DNA of 12,215 nt from an uncultured Bacteroidales bacterium (GTDB lineage Bacteria > Bacteroidota > Bacteroidia > Bacteroidales > Paludibacteraceae): contig USNU01000013.1 of NCBI GenBank assembly GCA_900556095.1, forward strand, positions 1 through 12,215, read 5' to 3'. The notes beneath the pieces are model-generated. The model saw nothing but the letters and a program-made list of their open reading frames with translations. It was not told where the DNA came from and searched no databases. The translations under genes and the position numbers were made by a program. Positions within the stretch are counted from its first letter, which is position 1, and each line of letters opens with the position of its first letter. Shown here piece by piece: positions 7,801-12,215 of this stretch.

Positions 7801-7887
7801 ACATCTACCAACGACCTAGCAGGTATGTACTCCCAGACCTATCCTGTCGGCCGTACCTTCCAAGGTGGTGTAGAAATCAGTTTCTAA
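4885..7887 (+). CDS. SusC/RagA-family TonB-dependent outer-membrane transporter
   Basis: A 1000-residue outer-membrane importer, typical length for SusC homologues. Residues 1-21 are a type I signal peptide ([10 protein letters not shown]). A carboxypeptidase-regulatory-like domain follows (about 22-93: [31 protein letters not shown] pattern, then FSFMGYKSQ). Then come a TonB-box/linker region ([17 protein letters not shown], about 98-114) and the plug, with hallmarks [10 protein letters not shown] (138-147), [16 protein letters not shown] (174-180) and [29 protein letters not shown] (194-222). The rest is the 22-strand barrel rich in aromatic and Asn residues, ending [12 protein letters not shown] with a C-terminal Phe as outer-membrane barrels require. 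No STN domain is seen, so it is not a sigma/anti-sigma transducer type. The SusD-like gene follows after only 21 bp, the standard pairing. Imported ligand not deducible; an oligosaccharide is expected. Confidence 0.97.
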   Translation: [1000 protein letters not shown]

Positions 7888-7908
7888 TGCTAAAAAAGAA
7901 AGACGAAT

Positions 7909-9585
7909 ATGAAAAAGATATTTTTATCCATGACGGTTGTTGCAGGTTTGCTGCTTTCGAGTTGCAGCCTCGATTTCTTCCCGTCAGACGAGTTAAACTC
8001 TGATGCGTTGCTCCAAGATGAAGCAGGTGCAGAGTATATTATGGATGGTTGCTATGCTATGCTCAAGGATGAGGTGGAGTATATCGGCTATGCCAGCGGT
8101 AATACGTATGTGCGTCATTATACCCAGTTGGCTGAGTTCCCCGCAGACAATATCTGTCTTAGTAGTAAGACAGAAGACCCGCTCTACGAATCTACAGCAT
8201 ATATGATGACCGACAACCTTAAGAATGTAGGTACACTTTGGATGTTGGCATACAAGGTTATCTATATGTCGAATACGGTTATTGAGACCCTTGAGAAAAA
8301 GGACCTGACGGATAAACAACTCCTCGGTGAGGCATACTATATGCGTGCGTTGATGCACCTGCACATGGTTACACTCTATGCCAAACCATATAGTCAGGGT
8401 ACCGACAATATGGGGGTGCCTCTTATGACAAGCACCGCTTCTGCCACCACTCGCGAGCCGATAGGCAAAGTGTATGAGCAGATTGTGGCTGACCTTAAGT
8501 TGGCAGCGCAGTATATGGGTAAATCGCGTGGCAATGCGGGCTATCCGAGCCACGATGCCGCCCTTGGTCTCCTCTCGCGTGTTTATCTCTATATGGGTAT
8601 GAACAATGAGGTCATCTCTACTGTAGAGGAAATGCTCAATGGTGCCACTCCCGAGAGCAAACTTGATCCCGATTTGGCTAACTATTTTGCTAATGCAAAG
8701 ACCTCCTCGGAGACCCTTTTCTGTGTAGCCCATGAGTTGGTGGATGATAGGGGGCAGTCTTCTGCCGGTTCTATGTACAATGGCGACGGCGGTGGATGGG
8801 GCGAAATCTATCCCTCTGACCCGCTGCTGTATCTCTATGAGCGTTATCCGAGTGATGTTCGCTATACGGCATTCATTGCACCCCAATACGCTAATAATGC
8901 TGACCCGTCTAAGTTGCTGGTTTATTTCCCCGACCCGGAAACCCCCGGTGGTGGTGCGCAGACCGGTCGTAACGATTTGGCATTTACCGTTACTCCTGTC
9001 GGTGAAAACTATACCTTCACCGCCGATGGAAAGACCTACACTATTGAGAAACGGACTATAAATGGCGAGTATAGTGAATATCATGTGAATTATAAGGGTG
9101 AAGACTGCTTGGTGCGTCTGACGCAGCAGATGCAGCTACGTAATACTTTCCCAAAATACTATGTGAAGAAATTAGGGTATCAGGATGGTAGTCCTACTCT
9201 CTGTTCGCCGGTATTGAGCCGTTGGGGCGAAGTCATCCTCAACCGCGCGGAGGCGTATGCCAAACTCGGTCAGGACCAAAAGGCGTTGGACGATGTCAAT
9301 GTAATCCGTAAGCGTGCGGGTATTCCTGCGGAGGGTATGTTCTCTACCACGAATATGCACGGTTATGCGTCCGCTTTCGATATCGTAATGGACGAACGCC
9401 GAATGGAACTCGCGTTCGAGGGGTATCGAATGTTCGATGTTTATCGCAACAATATGGATATGGATCGTCGCTACCCGGGTGCACAACCTTGGGCAATTGT
9501 CAAACCCGACTACAATCATATCCAATACCCCATTCCTAATGCGGAATGGACGGTTAGCGGTATCCAACAAAACCCTGGATATTAA
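7909..9585 (+). CDS. SusD/RagB-family outer-membrane nutrient-binding lipoprotein
   Basis: A 558-residue lipoprotein (MKKIF..., LLSSC, C19) that forms the lid of the SusC transporter. The N-terminal SusD-like TPR part includes LDFFPSDELNSDALLQDEAGAEYIMDGCYAML and, near residues 143-160, EAYYMRALMHLHMVTLYAKPY, the conserved RA..Y..L...YG helix region. The C-terminal RagB/SusD domain has RWGEVILNRAEAYAKLGQ (about 439-456), ALDDVNVIRKRAG, VMDERRMELAFEGYRMFDVYR (about 492-512) and the terminal YPIPNAEW...QQNPGY motif, all diagnostic. Length is normal and no frameshift is seen. It forms a tight pair with the upstream susC-like gene and is followed after 50 bp by a small lipoprotein in the SusE position. 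Ligand unknown. Confidence 0.97.
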   Translation: MKKIFLSMTVVAGLLLSSCSLDFFPSDELNSDALLQDEAGAEYIMDGCYAMLKDEVEYIGYASGNTYVRHYTQLAEFPADNICLSSKTEDPLYESTAYMMTDNLKNVGTLWMLAYKVIYMSNTVIETLEKKDLTDKQLLGEAYYMRALMHLHMVTLYAKPYSQGTDNMGVPLMTSTASATTREPIGKVYEQIVADLKLAAQYMGKSRGNAGYPSHDAALGLLSRVYLYMGMNNEVISTVEEMLNGATPESKLDPDLANYFANAKTSSETLFCVAHELVDDRGQSSAGSMYNGDGGGWGEIYPSDPLLYLYERYPSDVRYTAFIAPQYANNADPSKLLVYFPDPETPGGGAQTGRNDLAFTVTPVGENYTFTADGKTYTIEKRTINGEYSEYHVNYKGEDCLVRLTQQMQLRNTFPKYYVKKLGYQDGSPTLCSPVLSRWGEVILNRAEAYAKLGQDQKALDDVNVIRKRAGIPAEGMFSTTNMHGYASAFDIVMDERRMELAFEGYRMFDVYRNNMDMDRRYPGAQPWAIVKPDYNHIQYPIPNAEWTVSGIQQNPGY

Positions 9586-9587
9586 AT

Positions 9588-9613
9588 CAATCAACATACA
9601 ATTACAATCAACA
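9588..9613. repeat. Direct repeat CAATCAACA, two copies 17 bp apart
   Basis: CAATCAACA occurs at 9588-9596 and 9605-9613, beginning 2 nt after the SusD-like stop codon in a 50-bp A/C-rich spacer. It fits the pattern of post-stop repeats in this window but is weak by itself because the spacer has low complexity. Confidence 0.45.
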
Positions 9614-9635
9614 ACATTTAAAACACAATTTTATT

Positions 9636-10433
9636 ATGAAAAAGTTTCAATTTGCACTTATGTGTGCAGCAGCACTTGCTTTCGTAGCATGTGACAAAAA
9701 AGGTGAACCCACTCCCACTCCTACTCCCGATCCGGAACCCGAAGTACCCGAGTTCGTTTCGAAGATCAGTACATCGGACAAATCCGCTGCTGACTGGGAT
9801 AAATTACCCACAGAATATGTATTTACTACTACCTCTGCAGCAAACCCTGTTGAGAACCGTAGTGCCCTCAAGAGCGTAAAGGTGTACAACGACAAGATGT
9901 ATCTCAACCTCCTTGTTGAGTGGGATGCTGCTAAGGTTACCGACCTTTCATCGGTACCGTTCCACATCTATATTGATGCTGACAACAGCGATAAAACCGG
10001 TGGCTATGCGGACGAGTTCGCTGTAGGTAGTGCAGATGTTTTGTTGGAGACCTCTATTCTCTCGAAGGGTGATGACGGTGTGCTGGCAAGCAACTACAAC
10101 CCCGCAGTATTCAAATGGTGGGGTGAAGTAGGTGCTGAAGGCTGGCTCTGGACTGATCCTACCAAAGACCACGATGCAAGCGACAAATGGGGTGCACTCG
10201 TTGGTGAGGGCGACCTGCCAATCGGAGCATCGCAAATCATCTCCGACAATATGGTTGAAATCCAGATCCTCCGCGAACTCATCCCGGTTGCTATCGAGAA
10301 CGAGTTCAAGATTGGTTTCGATATCCAACAAGATTGGACTTCTGTAGGCGTTCTGCCCAATGCTGACCAGGACGAAACTGGCGCAGAGGTTAAGGCTCCG
10401 TTGATGACCGTTAAAACCGACCTCGCTGACTAA
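9636..10433 (+). CDS. Lipoprotein in SusE/SGBP position with CBM9/DOMON-like beta-sandwich
   Basis: A 265-residue lipoprotein: signal peptide to FVAC with C19, then a flexible acidic Pro/Thr linker (PTPTPTPDPEPEVPEF, 25-40), as in surface glycan-binding proteins that extend from the outer membrane. The remaining 225 residues look like one beta-sandwich module. They start SAADWDKLPTEY, resembling the opening of CBM9/DOMON-type carbohydrate-binding modules (IDG..DW...P), and continue with SVKVYNDKMYLNLLVEW and FHIYIDADNSDKTGGYADEF, a DxDxSDKTGGY loop that could bind calcium. Aromatic residues cluster at 159-172 (FKWWGEVGAEGWLW), a plausible sugar-binding platform. It sits right after SusD and just before a terminator, the usual SusE/SGBP site. 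Much smaller than classic SusE/F, it probably has a single binding module. Family assignment by pattern only; ligand unknown. Confidence 0.72.
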   Translation: MKKFQFALMCAAALAFVACDKKGEPTPTPTPDPEPEVPEFVSKISTSDKSAADWDKLPTEYVFTTTSAANPVENRSALKSVKVYNDKMYLNLLVEWDAAKVTDLSSVPFHIYIDADNSDKTGGYADEFAVGSADVLLETSILSKGDDGVLASNYNPAVFKWWGEVGAEGWLWTDPTKDHDASDKWGALVGEGDLPIGASQIISDNMVEIQILRELIPVAIENEFKIGFDIQQDWTSVGVLPNADQDETGAEVKAPLMTVKTDLAD

Positions 10434-10441
10434 TCTTTCCC

Positions 10442-10489
10442 AAAGTATCTTTGCCCTGTTCCAATAGGGCGGGGTAGAGATACTTTTTT
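10442..10489 (+). terminator. Intrinsic terminator after the SusCD operon
   Basis: AAAGTATCT (10442-10450) pairs perfectly with AGATACTTT (10478-10486), enclosing an inner GCCCT/AGGGC stem (10453-10457 with 10466-10470) and an 8-nt loop. The 3' arm runs into a T-tract (10484-10489). It lies 8 nt after the stop codon of the small lipoprotein gene, so it most likely ends the transcript of the susC-susD-lipoprotein group. Confidence 0.85.
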
Positions 10490-10512
10490 ACACTTAAATA
10501 ATGTTGGTTGAG

Positions 10513-10558
10513 AGTATGGGTGTCGGGGTGCATAACCACGCACCCATACTTGTTTTTT
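10513..10558 (+). terminator. Second terminator-like hairpin, in the leader of the DUF4874/DUF4832 gene
   Basis: AGTATGGGTG (10513-10522) pairs perfectly with CACCCATACT (10541-10550), 10 bp, followed by TGTTTTTTC. It is only about 24 nt after the first terminator's T-run and ends about 28 nt before the next start codon. A competing inner pairing exists: GGGTGC (10526-10531) with GCACCC (10540-10545), which shares the same 3' strand and excludes the long stem. It may be a backup terminator, or an attenuator if the promoter of the downstream gene lies upstream of it. No 5' A-tract is present, so it acts on the + strand only. Confidence 0.7.
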
Positions 10559-10585
10559 CTTTTTATTCCCCCTATCTGTAACAAA

Positions 10586-12031
10586 ATGAAACGTTTCCTG
10601 TCTGTTTTACCGCTGTTGGCACTGCCTTTCATAGCAGGGTGCCACACCACGCCTAACCCTCCGCAGGAGGAGAAAGACCCGGAAGGTACAATCTATTATA
10701 CCGAGTCCGACGAGATTTTTCCCAATCCTGAGCGTGGTTTCTACGCTCACGTGTCCTACAACTCGTCTGACCTGAACGCACACGCTTCGGCTTCTACCAT
10801 TGAGAGTGTGCGCACAATGACCGCTGTATCGCTGCTCCTGCATGTCTATTACCTGACTGACTATATCGGAACTGTAAAAGCAAGTGATGGTACAGATTCT
10901 ATAGTTGGAAGCGAAATACCGCAGGCCTATCTCGACCGTATGCAAACCAATTTCGATGCCATTCGCAATGGCGGCTCTAAGGTGATTGTTCGTTTTGCAT
11001 ACAAAGATGGTTATGCCAACAATCAGAAACCGTGGGACGCAACGCCCGAGTGGGTTTCAAAACATATAGATGCCGTAGCACCTGTACTCCAAAAGAATGC
11101 CGATGTCATACTTTGTATCCAAGCTGGTTTTATCGGTTCGTGGGGCGAATGGTACTACACATCGGGTTTCCCGAGAAACCCCAAGACATCTGAGCAGTAT
11201 GAGCCGCGCTGGCAAATGTTAGACCACATGCTGGAGGCTTTCCCTGCCGACCGACAAATCTGCCTGCGTACGCCCGAGTACAAGATGCAGTATCTCAAAG
11301 ACCGCAATCTCTCTACCGACCCGCTTACCGATGCCGAGGCATACCAACCTACTGCCAAAGCACGTCTCGGTGGGCATAATGACTGCTTCGTATCCTGCAG
11401 CAACGATGTCGGAACCTACCGTAATAATGTTGACCGTACCTACTGGGAAGCCGACACGCGTTTCACCATGATGGGCGGCGAGACTTGCAACAAGTGTGCG
11501 CAGTCCGAGGGAAGTAACGCCATTGACCAAATGGAGCGTTTCCACTGGACCTATCTCAACCGAGACTATCACAAGGAGATTCTCAATTGGTGGATTCAAA
11601 CCAAACACATGGACGAGATCAAACGCCGTCTCGGCTATCGTTTTGTCCTCGACAAGGCATATCCCACTCAGAACCCGCAGGCAGGCGAGCATTTCGCAGT
11701 CGTACTGACCCTCCGCAACGTGGGTTTTGCGGCACCGGTCAACAAGCGCAGTGTCGAATTGGTACTCGTTTCTGTAGCAGACCCGACCAAGAAGGTAGTC
11801 TATCCGCAGACCAACATTGACCCGCGTTTCTGGTTCGCAGGCGAGACCACTACCACCACCCTTCATGCGAACCTCGATAGCACGCTTTCGGGCGAGTACA
11901 AGGTCTATCTCAACCTCCCGGACCCCTACGCTTCGCTCCACGACAACCCCGCTTATTCGATTCGCTTGGCAAACAACGACATCTGGGACGAGACCACAGG
12001 TTACAACTACCTCACTACCATTACCCTATAA
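10586..12031 (+). CDS. DUF4874/DUF4832 lipoprotein, possible glycoside-hydrolase-like enzyme
   Basis: A 481-residue lipoprotein. An in-frame ATG at 10508 would run through the terminator hairpin and give a poor N-terminus. ATG 10586 gives a clean signal peptide (MKRFL, hydrophobic core, FIAGC with C19), so it is chosen. The mature N-terminus has the DUF4874 hallmark IFPNPERGFYAH (about 44-55), then SKVIVRFAYKDG (131-142) and DVILCIQAGFIGSWGEWYYT (173-192). This reads like a TIM-barrel strand carrying E188, a candidate catalytic acid. The middle has GGHNDCFVSCSNDVGTY and MMGGETC, and LNWWIQT near 333-339. From about 350 on lies the DUF4832 beta-sandwich: RFVLDKAYPTQNPQAGEHFAVVLTLRNVGFA, with the ending SIRLANNDIWDETTGYNYL. 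These domains are known from bacterial secreted proteins without a defined activity. The location beside a PUL suggests polysaccharide work, but this is inference. Domain call good; function unknown. Confidence 0.8.
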   Translation: MKRFLSVLPLLALPFIAGCHTTPNPPQEEKDPEGTIYYTESDEIFPNPERGFYAHVSYNSSDLNAHASASTIESVRTMTAVSLLLHVYYLTDYIGTVKASDGTDSIVGSEIPQAYLDRMQTNFDAIRNGGSKVIVRFAYKDGYANNQKPWDATPEWVSKHIDAVAPVLQKNADVILCIQAGFIGSWGEWYYTSGFPRNPKTSEQYEPRWQMLDHMLEAFPADRQICLRTPEYKMQYLKDRNLSTDPLTDAEAYQPTAKARLGGHNDCFVSCSNDVGTYRNNVDRTYWEADTRFTMMGGETCNKCAQSEGSNAIDQMERFHWTYLNRDYHKEILNWWIQTKHMDEIKRRLGYRFVLDKAYPTQNPQAGEHFAVVLTLRNVGFAAPVNKRSVELVLVSVADPTKKVVYPQTNIDPRFWFAGETTTTTLHANLDSTLSGEYKVYLNLPDPYASLHDNPAYSIRLANNDIWDETTGYNYLTTITL

Positions 12032-12045
12032 TCTATATAGCAAGT

Positions 12046-12190
12046 ATAGGTGATTGATAGGTGATTAATAGGTGATTCCGCTTAGGATACCCTATTAATG
12101 GCTAATTAATGATCAAAGATAATTAACGTCTAATTACACGATAATTAACGTTCTATTATAAAATTAATGGTTAATTCGTGATAATTAATG
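12046..12190. repeat. Degenerate 11-bp-phased repeat array
   Basis: Three near-identical 11-mers open the array: ATAGGTGATTG (12046-12056), ATAGGTGATTA (12057-12067) and ATAGGTGATTC (12068-12078). The phase goes on, degenerated, with ATTAA/ATTA cores at 12094 and 12105, then at 12122, 12133, 12144 and 12155, then ATT cores at 12163, 12174 and about 12184. All steps are 11 bp (the last 10) except two phase breaks of 17 and 8 bp. ATAATTAACGT occurs exactly twice (12119-12129 and 12141-12151). The array starts 14 nt after the stop codon and fills the spacer almost to the possible start at 12210. Phased A/T runs at 11 bp could bend the DNA. No terminator stem with a T-run is visible here. Confidence 0.75.
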
Positions 12191-12209
12191 TTTCTCTGAA
12201 AATACGATT

Positions 12210-12215
12210 ATGAAG
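12210..12215 (+). CDS. Possible start of the next gene (cut by window end)
   Basis: The window ends with ATGAAG preceded by an A/T-rich stretch, which is how several genes here begin (Met-Lys). With two codons visible nothing can be said about the product, and it may not be a gene start at all. Confidence 0.25.

Noticed and set aside
10508..10585. Upstream ATG extending the DUF4874/DUF4832 protein by 26 residues
   Set aside because: The extension is encoded by a terminator hairpin and T-tract and would bury the lipoprotein signal peptide, which starts cleanly at 10586.

Overview
The window looks like a chromosomal segment of a gut-type Bacteroidales bacterium (phylum Bacteroidota). The main evidence is an adjacent SusC/SusD pair, several short type II (lipoprotein) signal peptides with the cysteine at residue 17-19, spacers without clear Shine-Dalgarno sequences, and a carbohydrate-utilisation (PUL) gene set. 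Genus and family cannot be fixed from the sequence alone. All eight convincing genes lie on the + strand. No tRNA, rRNA, CRISPR array, transposase or regulator gene was seen.

Layout. (1) Positions 2-1678: two cytoplasmic sugar-phosphate genes. One is the 3' part of a GatZ/KbaZ-like gene (tagatose-bisphosphate aldolase accessory subunit or ketose-phosphate 4-epimerase family), the other a PfkB-family sugar kinase. (2) Positions 1777-4802: two exported lipoprotein enzymes, an amidohydrolase-2-type metal hydrolase and a GH36-like (clan GH-D) alpha-galactosidase candidate. (3) Positions 4885-10433: the uptake machinery, namely a SusC-like TonB-dependent transporter, a SusD-like lipoprotein and a small lipoprotein in the SusE/surface-glycan-binding position. 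It ends at a strong intrinsic terminator. (4) Positions 10586-12031: a lipoprotein with DUF4874/DUF4832 architecture, set off by a second terminator-like hairpin. (5) From 12032: an AT-rich repeat spacer leading to a possible next start codon at 12210.

How the genes may work together (inference). Glycan is bound by the SusD-like and SusE-position lipoproteins and imported through SusC. It is cut by the GH36-like enzyme, perhaps helped by the amidohydrolase and the DUF4874/DUF4832 protein. A released ketose or galactose-derived sugar would then be phosphorylated by the PfkB kinase and processed by the GatZ-like protein. The real substrate is unknown; an alpha-galactoside is a working guess.

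The most unusual feature is in the spacers, not the genes. Most intergenic gaps carry their own short repeat, with an 8-, 9- or 11-bp unit, beginning within about 0-14 nt after the upstream stop codon. One spacer (572-710) is a long, almost mirror-symmetric inverted repeat built from eight GTT-type units per arm. Another (12046-12190) is a degenerate array phased at 11 bp. Unit sequences differ from spacer to spacer while unit length is similar. I know of no named element that matches this and treat it as the best candidate for something undescribed.
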